From contig CAWUHX010000015.1 of assembly GCA_963922205.1 (NCBI GenBank), positions 1,240,001 through 1,304,000 of the forward strand: 64,000 nucleotides of DNA, read 5' to 3'. Positions within the stretch are counted from its first letter, which is position 1. Each line of letters starts with the position of its first letter. The notes below the pieces were generated by a model. It made no database searches. It saw only the letters and a program-made list of their open reading frames with translations, and was not told the DNA's origin. The position numbers and the translations under genes were made by a program. The DNA is from Romanomermis culicivorax. Its lineage: Eukaryota > Nematoda > Enoplea > Mermithida > Mermithidae. Of this stretch, positions 1-8,871 are shown piece after piece.

Positions 1-747
1 CATTGAAAAATCATCAAGCTTATCTACTGTCGATTTGGACATAACTGGGTCCATACATTACTGCTACGCGAGAAATTTTTACCACTTGACTAGGTTATTG
101 AAGGAGAAATTTTTAGCTCTTCTGTTCACCACCTTACACTGATGGACTTTTCTTTTTTCACTGATTACAGTAGTTGGCTAACCAGTTTTTGATGTTCAAC
201 TCACATTCATGATATCGTTGCATCGACCCTTTCAAGATGAACAGTCAGTTGCAAGCATAAGGTTCCAGCTTTATATTCGATTCTGACAGAGGAAGTCTGC
301 AGATGTAAATTTCGAAACAATGCATGTGACCAATAGGGCATAACAACTCGAGTTATCTTCCTCTCACGAAATGCATTCCTTTTTTTTCCTCTGTTATTTC
401 TAGTGATAACAAAAAAGTCTGCTGAAGATCGTACGTTAGGCAGTTACGGATATTTTCCAAGTTTTGTTGGACTGCGCTGTATCTGGCTGAGTATATGCCT
501 TATTGGTTTGCTCTATTGGTCTATGTGCTTCAAGAGCGAATAAAAAGCTTATCGTTTGCTTGTCTACGAACCTATTTGTACTGTGTTCGACAGATAGAAA
601 TAAGATAATCCTTTGAACTTGGACTTGAATTTTTCATTTGACTCTTACGTCAGATTGAGCTTTTCTCGCACCAAATGTTCTTTCGGAGCCAACAAATTTC
701 GGAACAGGAGTCACAGGCATGGACGAGTCCGCGCCGCATTACCATAT

Positions 748-910
748 ATGAGTCAAACTTGTATTTATGGACGTATACTATCGGTAGCGCAAACGAAATT
801 GTTCCTCTCGAATCTTTGCAGCAGTATTTGACACCATAACTGTGGTCAAAGGTGCCACCATGCGAACAAGAGGTTTTGGAGAAAGTACATCCGATTGACA
901 TTAACAAACG
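748..910 (+). pseudogene. Possible decayed RRM (RNA-binding) fragment
   Basis: Two frames together resemble an RNA recognition motif. One frame reads LYLWTY, which would sit in the RNP2 position, followed by a helix-like segment ending LESLQQY. The next frame continues FDTITVVKGATMRTRGFG, where RGFG matches the start of RNP1. A frame change is needed between them near 828-834 and a stop follows soon after RNP1. Seen: the two short motifs in the right order and roughly the right spacing. Inference: a relic of an RRM gene or retrocopy. No exon boundaries are convincing, so chance resemblance remains quite possible. Confidence 0.22.
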
Positions 911-1117
911 AGAACCAACTTTCCTTCGTCAGAACGATACGGGCATCATTCTACTTCGAACACCCCAAGAACCTGTCGAGGTTCCTTTTACCCGTTGCCC
1001 AGGATGTTATAAAAAATGGGCGTGGTGCGGAATTTCAACCCTGGACCTTTCGGGCGGCTGACGTATATAATTTTGAACTATTAAGCCAATTGTGCAACAA
1101 TTGCGACTTCCATAGCG

Positions 1118-1212
1118 CGGCCGCTAATTTTCCCTAATTTGTATTAACTTTTCTTAGGACGACTAAAATTTTCATTAGCACAGGCCCCATTTTATTAGCA
1201 CCGTGCTAAAAA
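1118..1212 (-). repeat. Dispersed GTGCTAA-rich repeat, copy 1
   Basis: The reverse complement of this stretch matches about 53312-53405 over roughly 90 bases. Shared blocks are a GCTAAT-AAA-TGGGCC segment, GAAAATTTTAGTCGT, a CTAAGAAAA segment, AATACAAATTA and TTAGCGGCCG. GTGCTAA-like words recur inside both copies every 20-40 bases. The two copies lie in opposite orientation near opposite ends of the window. No coding potential; probably a short non-autonomous repeat of unknown class. Confidence 0.7.
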
Positions 1213-1286
1213 AGAACCATGGATGGATGCTTTGGCCATTTAAAACAAAGTATCCAAAGATTAAGTTAAGATCCTAAGCAGCATCC

Positions 1287-2120
1287 TGTCAGAGGGTCAA
1301 TTCCTCTGACCTTTGGTCCTCTAATTACATCATTTCATTTTCTAAAGCTTCTTTATTGCTAAAGTGTTTTCATCTATTCTCAGGTAAACAAACCGATAAA
1401 ACGGTTTGTGTCACTCATATTTTTGGTCTAAAATAAACAAATGGTTGGCGCAAATGTTTTGCATATCACTTGCAGGTCGATGTTAGACGCGCGCCAGCGT
1501 TTTTATTCTTCTTAGTTTTTTGTTATTATTATTGTGACAAATATTGTCGTCCGGAGAATCGCCTCTCCTTTGCGTGGTATTGGCGTCCACACCGTAGTTT
1601 TCGGACGCTGTGTTATTTTTGGACGACGGTGGCGGAGGAAAGGATCGTCGTCTTGTTTATTTGTATTTCGTGATACGCGCCGCGGGCGAATTTTGAGTGA
1701 TAACGCGGCCTGAGACGTTTTCGACGTTCCATTTTGAGGAAAGGAGCCAGTGAGTGGTAGTTGGAGTCAGTTCACTTATTTTTGGTAAAGTTTTCAGCTT
1801 AGGCCGTGGCCTGAGGGATCCCATTGGCCCTGTAGCTCGCTGCTCAGGGACAAATTGGAAGGATCAGTTGACTAGGGAGGTTGTTGGCGTCAGTGTTTAT
1901 ATTTTCGGCACTCTGCACCTTTGTTTCGTACTTACATTCCTCATTGTATTTCACTACCTGTTGTGTTTTGCTCACTAATAAACGTTCACGTACCTCAAGT
2001 CTCAACTCACTGCAGTAGGAGTGAAATTAGTACCAGGTTAGCGTCAGGGGCCGTACCAGATTGGATCTCCCAAGAACCGCAGGTAGGCAGCCGAGGGCAT
2101 AGGAAAACGTTAATACGACA
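1287..2120 (+). repeat. 5' LTR (834 bp)
   Basis: Begins TGTCAGAGGG and ends TACGACA, giving the usual TG...CA termini. It pairs with 14110-14943, which has the same length. Similarity is near perfect at both ends, but about 1495-1790 differs by many substitutions and small indels. AATAAA-type poly(A) signals occur near 1430 and 1977. Open frames inside the LTR show no domain and are not called as genes. Confidence 0.95.
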
Positions 2121-2121
2121 T

Positions 2122-2139
2122 TGGTGACTTGTGCAGCTA
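2122..2139 (+). other. Putative primer-binding site
   Basis: TGGTGACTTGTGCAGC starts two bases after the LTR end. TGG is complementary to the CCA 3' end of a tRNA, as expected for minus-strand priming. I cannot assign the primer tRNA from memory. Confidence 0.7.
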
Positions 2140-2140
2140 C

Positions 2141-2150
2141 AAAGGTAAAA
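2141..2150 (+). promoter_or_regulatory. Candidate splice donor just before gag ATG
   Basis: The leader reads AAAG/GTAAAAG immediately before the gag ATG at 2152, a good match to a donor site. A donor here would let a spliced transcript skip gag-pol and reach the downstream ORFs, as in retroelements that make subgenomic messages. No acceptor is certain; a weak TTTTAAG lies at about 8866-8872 in front of the third ORF. Confidence 0.35.
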
Positions 2151-2151
2151 G

Positions 2152-4587
2152 ATGAAGAAAGTATCGAAGCCGAAATTAACGATACGGAAGCAACCTGGAC
2201 GACGGCCGAAAGTAACATTATCGCAAATGGAATTGAATAAAGAGGATCACGACGAACGGATGGCAAATATGGAAGCAACGATCGAACAAGTAGCAAAGAA
2301 ATTTGCGAATTCACCCGATGACAGCAACAAAGATCAGACTATTGACGCAGAGACATATGATTATGCGGATCAGGGGATACAGACGTCCTCTGGTTCAGTA
2401 TCATCCTTCGAAAAGATTAATGTAACTCCGAAAACGAATGTGGTATCATTTCATAATTCGAAATATACGCCTACAATACCGGAAATCGACGCAAAAATTG
2501 GTATAGAAACGAAACCGAGGAATGAAACTGAAAGACCGACGAAAGGGAATTTGCAGGATGTGGCCACTTTAGCCATCCTGGAATCAATGCAAAGAGCGGT
2601 CGATAAATCAACAAATGCCGTTAATGTGGAAAGGACGAAAGCAGCGCTCCGGGAACAAGAAATATTAGAACAACTTATGCAAGAAAGAGCAGAGAGAAAA
2701 TTATTGGAAGAAAGGTTACGAGAACAGGATCAACAAAATGCGAGAAAGATAATGGAAGAGGTCGAAAAACAAATGCGGGAGTTGATGAGGAAAACGGACA
2801 AGAAGCTCGATGAAAGAATATCGAATTATGAAAATACGGAAATACTTCAGTCTGAACCGGTTAAAGACCATTTAGACAGAAGTTTAGAGAGGAAATTGAA
2901 TTGGTTTGAAAATCATCTCGCCCAGGCACAGGCTCAAGGCGCACAATATCGAAGGATGGAAGATGAAATACCAACAACGTCATGGAATCGCGGAATGGAG
3001 CAACCTATATCTGAAAATATCCCTCGAAATCAGCATGATTATGGACGATATTGCGAAGATCCTGAGAAAAGAATCAAGGTAATTTTGGGTCGAATGAAGA
3101 ACAAAGAAATATCGGATAAAATGGAGGCCGCAGAGATACTCAATTTTTTCGCCTGTCTGGAAGGCACATTCAAGCCTGAAGATACGGAAGACCTTAGAAT
3201 TGAAGTACTTTGGCGATGTTGTGATTTTGAAACTTCGACATACGTGGATAAAAATAGTAGCTATGAAGAAGGAAAAGCGAGTGTGATTAGAATGATTGCT
3301 CCCAAAATGGACACTCCTGCACTTAGAAGGGAGTTACATGATATGAAAAAACGAAAAGGGGAGACGACAAAGGATTTTTTACGCCGAATAAAAACTTATG
3401 TTCATTTATTAAATTACGAAAAAACCGAAAATGAACGAAATCGTATTGTCATCGAAACATATTTTCACAAAGCTCCAGTTTACGTCCAAACGCGAATGGA
3501 AGGTCGGCTGCACGAATTCAAAAATATCGCCTCTTTGGCGGAGTTTGTAAACAAATTGAAAGCCGATACGACGGCCTGGAAGGAATTCAGCGAGGACCAG
3601 GAAGACGGCGAGGATGATCGGTTGAATCGAGTCTATGAAAATAAAAGATTTAATAATTTACAATTTCGTCCGCAGGATAGTAATATAGGTCAACAGCAAC
3701 AGATTATACGGCCTCAGCAAATTTTCCCGCCACCACCAGCATTTCAAACCCCTTTGTCTCAACAGGATATTATGAAAATGGTTAATGAAGCAATTAGGAG
3801 TCAGGGCCCTCCAACTCTTAATCGTTGGGGAGTCAATAATAGTCCTAATAATGTACCATATAATAACAATTTACCTGGTAGAATTTTGGGAAATCCGTAT
3901 CGTCGACCATATTGTACATACCACAAATCGAATAGTCATTCATCTGAAAATTGTTTTATCCTTCACCCGGAATTGATCCAACCAACGGATCAAGGGAGGT
4001 CGTGGAATCGCGGCAATAATTTTTATAATCGGAATTTTGACCATCGCGGCGGCTTTGTAAATCGTGGAAGAGCAGGATTTGCTAATTTCGGCCAACGGGT
4101 GCCATATCACAATAATAACGTCGAACAGAATCCTAATGTGGCATATTATTACCGCCAAAATAACGTCCCGCAGCCACCGCCAAATATTGTACCCGCAACA
4201 ACATCGCAACCGGTGAATAACCCTCCGAATAATTCCGTAAATGTTATAAATTCACAAGAGGCTAAAAAACAAGATAAGCCGGAAATTATAGCATTAGATG
4301 GAGTTTTGATAGAAAACTACGAGTTAGGCTTGGGGAACGTTATCAATTCTACTTCAGAGACGAAGCCTAGACTCGCCAATGATAACGAGCATCTATTTTT
4401 GGAAAATTTTCGCAAATGTCAACCATTATTGATACCCGTTAGGATACGCGGAGAAGAATTTAAAGCCCTAATCGATACAGGAGCGCAATCTAGCTTTATG
4501 AGGACAGATACAGCGTCGAGGCTACTGAATACGCCCAAAACAAAATTCCCTATCCTAAATTCAGTCGTAACGTCAGAAAACGAGTGA
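2152..4587 (+). CDS. gag: Gag polyprotein with N-terminal half of aspartic protease
   Basis: 811 residues from an ATG just after the leader. The N-terminal third is charged and helical, with a probable coiled coil around residues 160-230 ([18 protein letters not shown] and similar). A retrotransposon capsid-like region spans about 300-490, including [21 protein letters not shown] zinc-knuckle-like C-x2-H-x4-H-x4-C motif ([14 protein letters not shown]) lies near 585-600. A Q/N/P-rich stretch follows. The end of the ORF carries [10 protein letters not shown], the catalytic DTG of a retroviral-type aspartic protease. The rest of the protease is encoded in the next frame, so protease and pol depend on a frame change near 4585. 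Gag would form the particle that packages element RNA. Confidence 0.92.
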   Translation: MKKVSKPKLTIRKQPGRRPKVTLSQMELNKEDHDERMANMEATIEQVAKKFANSPDDSNKDQTIDAETYDYADQGIQTSSGSVSSFEKINVTPKTNVVSFHNSKYTPTIPEIDAKIGIETKPRNETERPTKGNLQDVATLAILESMQRAVDKSTNAVNVERTKAALREQEILEQLMQERAERKLLEERLREQDQQNARKIMEEVEKQMRELMRKTDKKLDERISNYENTEILQSEPVKDHLDRSLERKLNWFENHLAQAQAQGAQYRRMEDEIPTTSWNRGMEQPISENIPRNQHDYGRYCEDPEKRIKVILGRMKNKEISDKMEAAEILNFFACLEGTFKPEDTEDLRIEVLWRCCDFETSTYVDKNSSYEEGKASVIRMIAPKMDTPALRRELHDMKKRKGETTKDFLRRIKTYVHLLNYEKTENERNRIVIETYFHKAPVYVQTRMEGRLHEFKNIASLAEFVNKLKADTTAWKEFSEDQEDGEDDRLNRVYENKRFNNLQFRPQDSNIGQQQQIIRPQQIFPPPPAFQTPLSQQDIMKMVNEAIRSQGPPTLNRWGVNNSPNNVPYNNNLPGRILGNPYRRPYCTYHKSNSHSSENCFILHPELIQPTDQGRSWNRGNNFYNRNFDHRGGFVNRGRAGFANFGQRVPYHNNNVEQNPNVAYYYRQNNVPQPPPNIVPATTSQPVNNPPNNSVNVINSQEAKKQDKPEIIALDGVLIENYELGLGNVINSTSETKPRLANDNEHLFLENFRKCQPLLIPVRIRGEEFKALIDTGAQSSFMRTDTASRLLNTPKTKFPILNSVVTSENE

Positions 4588-7500
4588 CAACATATGGTCC
4601 TACATTTGTGTACGTTGGAACCGGTTTTGGGAATTTTTTGGCCAGATTCGCGTTACTAGATAACCTAAATGAAGGTATTATATTGGGTCTAGATTTTCTA
4701 ACCCATCCTAGTATACAGGCGTCTATCGATTTTCGAAACGGCCACATACGCCTAGCAAATGTAGAGAAACAAATTATTAGTGAGACATTATTCGACGATG
4801 CGCAAATACCGTCCCGTTTACCAATTCCTACGAATCCAATGGTTCTGGATTACGTACCTCTACAAGAGGACGTCAAAGAAGAAGATTTACCTGGATTAGA
4901 AAGTGACGAGGATCAAGAACAAGTGATGCGAATTACTGAAATGAGCGAAGAAACCTTTATTTGGACAAGGAATGGGGCATATATTCCCCCAAATACCACT
5001 TCTTTTGTGCAAGCTGTGGTTTGGCCACAGAAAGATTGGGCAAAGGGTCCCATAGTGGTAGAAGAGACGGGGAAAGATACCTTATTTGACGTCGATGCCT
5101 CAATCGTGGACGCTAGAGACAACAATTTTCGTATCCTACTCATAAATGAGACAAACAAGGGAATCAAACTGCGTGGCAACGAGTTGATAGCCAAGACCAA
5201 AACAAAGTTCGTGGGGCCAGAATTTGACGAAAAAATACATCAACTGCAATCGGAGCCCCAAACTCAGTGGCAAATCGAACCCGAATTCGTCAAAATAGTT
5301 ACGCAGCTGGTGAAAGAATCGAGTGTCGATAGAGAAGGACAACAACAGCTCATGAATGTCTTACTCAAGCATAGGCAGGCATTTAGCATGAAGAGCGATC
5401 CTTTAACAATCACCCACGAAGCGGAGCATAAGATCGATACAGGGGACGCGCTACCTGTTCAAAAACACTACTGGAGAGCTCCAATTATGCAAAGAGATAT
5501 AATTCGAGAACATGTAAAAGACATGATGGAAAAGGGTGTCATCGAGCCTTCTAGAAGCCCTTGGGCTGCGCCATTGTTTCTAGTAGGCAAAAAAGATGGC
5601 ACATGGAGACCAGTAGTCGACTACAGAGGAATCAATCAAGTGACAAAAGACGACAAATTTCCGATACCTCGAATAGATGATTATTTAGATGCGCTGGGAG
5701 GAGCACGGTACTTTTCCACTTTGGATCTAAAGTCTGGGTACTGGCAGGTACCCATGCACTCCGAATCAAAAGAAAAAACAGCATTCATATGTCAAGAAGG
5801 TTTGTTCCAGTTTAAGGTGATGCCGTTCGGTTTAAAGAATGCTCCCGCGGAATTTCAGCGACTAATGGAACGAATTTTGTACCCATACGTATGGAAAATA
5901 TGCCTAGTATATATCGACGATGTCATAATTTTTTCAAAAACCGTCGAAGAGCATATAGAAAATTTAGAGACAATATTTCGATGTCTAACAAACGCGAACC
6001 TCACACTAAAACCTGACAAATGTTCCTTTATGCCAGCCAGTGTGAAATTCTTAGGCCACATATTGGACAAGAACGGAATGTCAGTGGATCCACAAAAGAT
6101 AGAAGCGGTAAAAAATTTCGAAGTACCCAAATCCATCAAGCAGCTGCAAAAGTTCTTAGGATTAGTGCAGTGGTCTAAACGTTTCATTCATAATTTAGCC
6201 TTTATCGCCCAACCCTTATTTAAAGCCCTCGCAAAAAAGAATAGGAAGGAAAAGTTTGAACTTTCAGAGGAGCAGTTAGCAGCTTTTGAAAGTGTAAAAA
6301 ATGCCCTAATGACGGCACCCTTCCTTCGATATCCAGTATTCGACGGGTCGGCAAGATTTGTAATTCAAACAGATGCCTCAGGAACGGCAATAGGGGCAAT
6401 TTTGTATCAGGAAATGGAAAATGACCGATGGACAATAGCCTACTCGAGTCGAGTTTTAAACGACGCGGAAACAAGGTATTCAACGACAGAAAGAGAATGT
6501 TTGGCGGTAGTGTACGGGTTCAAGCAGTATAGGCACTACGTGATGGGGTTTAGGGTCACAATCAGGACAGACCATAAACCACTCACGTGGCTCTCCGCGG
6601 AGAAGCAGCAAAATCAAAGGTTGTTAAAATGGGCTTTATATCTTGGTCAATTCAATTATGCATTCGAATACGTAGCCGGACGTGAAAACGCCTTCGCGGA
6701 TTTCTTATCACGATCCGAAGAAAAGGAAAAGATTCGGAGTAAAAAACAAAAAACAAAGGAAGAAATCGAAGAGGAGAAATCGACTACGGAACCCGAATGC
6801 ATGGCGGTTACGAGAGCCATGACGAGGCAAATGCTTGAACCCGAGACTCAGGAAACATTCATTGATCCCCCACCGCCGACCCAACAAGAAATAGATCAAA
6901 CACCGAAGGAAGTAAAAAAAGATTCCGAATTGTTTTCCCTGGAATTAGTTCAGAAACAACAACAATTGGATCCGAAGTTGGCGGACATTTTTCGGAACGT
7001 TGGTGAAAATAGTTTGAAAAAATACTTTAATAGTTTTCACTTGGAAAACGGAGTATTATACCCCGAAAATGCCCATGGGAAAAGCCAACTAGTGATCCCA
7101 TCAAGACTTAGATACCTCATCTTACATCAATATCACGGCGATACATTAATGGGGCACCAGGGAATAGATAGAATTATCGCTGCAATAGGAAACAAGTTTT
7201 GGTGGCCAAATATGGAAAACGACATTATTAAATGGATAAAATCCTGCGTCGTTTGCCAACTGTGCCGCCCCATAGCAAATCCGATCCAACCGCTTAACCC
7301 AATACCCGTCTCGTACCCGTGGGAGATAGTAGCAACCGATGTGGTCAGTATTTCGCCCCTCCGAGAAAAAAGACCATACGTTATTGTATTTATGGACTAT
7401 TTCACGAAATGGGTCGAAGCAAAATGCATCCCAGATCAAAAGGCCGACACAATAGTGAAGGCATTTATGGAAAAGGTCATTTATACGCACGGAACACCGA

Positions 7501-8180
7501 AACACTTGCTGAGTGACCAAGGCTCAGCATACATGTCCGAGTTAATGCGCAACGTGTGCGATCTCTTAAAAATAAAGAAAATAAATACAACACCATACCA
7601 CCCGCAATGCAATGGTATGGTGGAGAGATTCAATAGAACGTTAATAGAACAAATTAGGAGAGTCGCGATAACCGACCCGGACGATTGGCCACACTATCTC
7701 GAGCAAATTTTATTTGCATATCGGATTATGCCGCACAAAACAACGAAAAATTCCCCCCATAGCCTACTGTACGGGCACGAGGCCAGGTTTCAATTGGATA
7801 ATGAGATAGTGAGGCCAATAATTATCCAGAATAATTACGATACCTACAGATACATGTTAACGGAGCACCTCCTTAACACGTATAAAATCATAAATGAAAA
7901 TCATAAAAAATCCGCGGCTGAAAGAAAACTACAGTACGATAAGAAGGCTCGCGAAAAAACATTCCAAACGGGAGAACTTGTTCTCTACCAAAAGGGAATT
8001 ATCAAAGGAAAGGCCGATACAACAAACGACGGTCCGTACGAAGTAATTGAGACATCGAATTTAGAAAAAAATGTCATTAAAATACGTCGCGCTGGGAAAC
8101 CAGATTCGCGCGTACAAATAGTTTCGGTAAATCGTGTAATGCCTTTTGTTACGCGAACGCCCGATTTTTACTGTAATTAA
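4584..8180 (+). CDS. pol: Pol: protease C-terminus, reverse transcriptase, RNase H, integrase
   Basis: About 1198 residues in the -1 frame relative to gag. The frame is open back to about 4494, overlapping gag by roughly 90 bases. It has no ATG at its start, so it is probably reached by -1 frameshifting or is broken by a one-base loss. Residues 1-50 complete the protease (IILGLDFL). Reverse transcriptase follows at about 300-480, with [17 protein letters not shown] and the catalytic YIDD at 443-446. RNase H lies at about 590-700 (TDASG with Asp597, [10 protein letters not shown]). Integrase has the zinc-binding His/Cys region from about 848 (H...H...CVVCQLC). Its D,D,E core is ATDVV near 918, LSDQGS near 978 and NGMVERFNR near 1014. 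A GPY-type tail (DGPYEVIE) follows; no chromodomain is seen. Apart from the 5' end the frame is uninterrupted, so the enzymes could be active. Confidence 0.95.
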   Translation: MTTYGPTFVYVGTGFGNFLARFALLDNLNEGIILGLDFLTHPSIQASIDFRNGHIRLANVEKQIISETLFDDAQIPSRLPIPTNPMVLDYVPLQEDVKEEDLPGLESDEDQEQVMRITEMSEETFIWTRNGAYIPPNTTSFVQAVVWPQKDWAKGPIVVEETGKDTLFDVDASIVDARDNNFRILLINETNKGIKLRGNELIAKTKTKFVGPEFDEKIHQLQSEPQTQWQIEPEFVKIVTQLVKESSVDREGQQQLMNVLLKHRQAFSMKSDPLTITHEAEHKIDTGDALPVQKHYWRAPIMQRDIIREHVKDMMEKGVIEPSRSPWAAPLFLVGKKDGTWRPVVDYRGINQVTKDDKFPIPRIDDYLDALGGARYFSTLDLKSGYWQVPMHSESKEKTAFICQEGLFQFKVMPFGLKNAPAEFQRLMERILYPYVWKICLVYIDDVIIFSKTVEEHIENLETIFRCLTNANLTLKPDKCSFMPASVKFLGHILDKNGMSVDPQKIEAVKNFEVPKSIKQLQKFLGLVQWSKRFIHNLAFIAQPLFKALAKKNRKEKFELSEEQLAAFESVKNALMTAPFLRYPVFDGSARFVIQTDASGTAIGAILYQEMENDRWTIAYSSRVLNDAETRYSTTERECLAVVYGFKQYRHYVMGFRVTIRTDHKPLTWLSAEKQQNQRLLKWALYLGQFNYAFEYVAGRENAFADFLSRSEEKEKIRSKKQKTKEEIEEEKSTTEPECMAVTRAMTRQMLEPETQETFIDPPPPTQQEIDQTPKEVKKDSELFSLELVQKQQQLDPKLADIFRNVGENSLKKYFNSFHLENGVLYPENAHGKSQLVIPSRLRYLILHQYHGDTLMGHQGIDRIIAAIGNKFWWPNMENDIIKWIKSCVVCQLCRPIANPIQPLNPIPVSYPWEIVATDVVSISPLREKRPYVIVFMDYFTKWVEAKCIPDQKADTIVKAFMEKVIYTHGTPKHLLSDQGSAYMSELMRNVCDLLKIKKINTTPYHPQCNGMVERFNRTLIEQIRRVAITDPDDWPHYLEQILFAYRIMPHKTTKNSPHSLLYGHEARFQLDNEIVRPIIIQNNYDTYRYMLTEHLLNTYKIINENHKKSAAERKLQYDKKAREKTFQTGELVLYQKGIIKGKADTTNDGPYEVIETSNLEKNVIKIRRAGKPDSRVQIVSVNRVMPFVTRTPDFYCN

Positions 8181-8871
8181 CAATTCATTTTTATCGTTTT
8201 CGTTGTGCGTTTTGTTAGGATTAATTTTATGTGTATTTTCTAATGCCCTATGTATTGTATTTTTCTAACCTTTTCCCCTTTCTTCTTTTTCAATTTTTAA
8301 TTGTACTGACTTATTTTTGGCAACTTTATGGCAAGTTTTAGGCATTTTCCAAAAAATTACGACGCCGGAAAATTTTTAATGGGCGAAATAATATTTTTTC
8401 ACGCGCTCAGTGTGAAAAAATTAAATCTTTATAAGTCCCGGGAAAATCTTCCCCGAATCATTGAAGTCGCGAAGCCGAGGAATTATGGAATTATTTTTTA
8501 GATTTCATTTGCAAAGCGTTAGTGTATTAGTAATTTTCGTCGATTGGAAATTTCAAGAAATTCGGATCCAAACGCGATATGGCAACGTCCACTATCGTCG
8601 AAATTGATAGCACCTTCGGGCAGCCTCAAGATCGGCAAGATAATACGAATTTTCAACTTAGTAGTAAGTATCGGAAAGGTAGAATATATGTTGAAATTTT
8701 TCGGAATAGGACTCTAAGTTGACCGGCCGGCAATTTATATGCCGAGGATTTTGGGTGTTTGAGAGCCTGATCAACTCCCCTTCGTCCAAATTTATTCTTG
8801 TGTATTTGAGTCGTTTATGTTTCGAAATTATTGTCAAAAATTGTAGTTAGAAAATTGTGTGAAAATTTTAA
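8181..8871 (+). other. Spacer between pol and third ORF
   Basis: About 690 bp of AT-rich internal element sequence with no open frame of note. TTTTGTTAG near 8211-8219 and TTTTAAG at about 8866-8872 are possible splice acceptors for a message carrying the downstream ORFs. An ATG at 8879 opens a four-codon frame ending in TAG at 8891, one base out of register with the long ORF that follows. Confidence 0.5.

Larger units (their letters stand above)
1..1286. other. Left flank, no confident gene
   Basis: This stretch is CpG-normal, AT-rich DNA. I find no open frame with splice signals or a recognisable domain, except the weak RRM-like fragment and the dispersed repeat listed separately. It ends at the first base of the 5' LTR. 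Its composition resembles the DNA after the assembly gap near 49.7 kb rather than the CpG-poor DNA that follows the 3' LTR. Confidence 0.6.

Noticed and set aside
1470..2127. Short open frames inside the 5' LTR, and the equivalent ones in the 3' and solo LTRs
   Set aside because: They lie within LTRs and shift or break between the three LTR copies.
2121..2151. Assignment of the primer tRNA
   Set aside because: The TGG start is clear, but I cannot match the following bases to a specific tRNA without a search.
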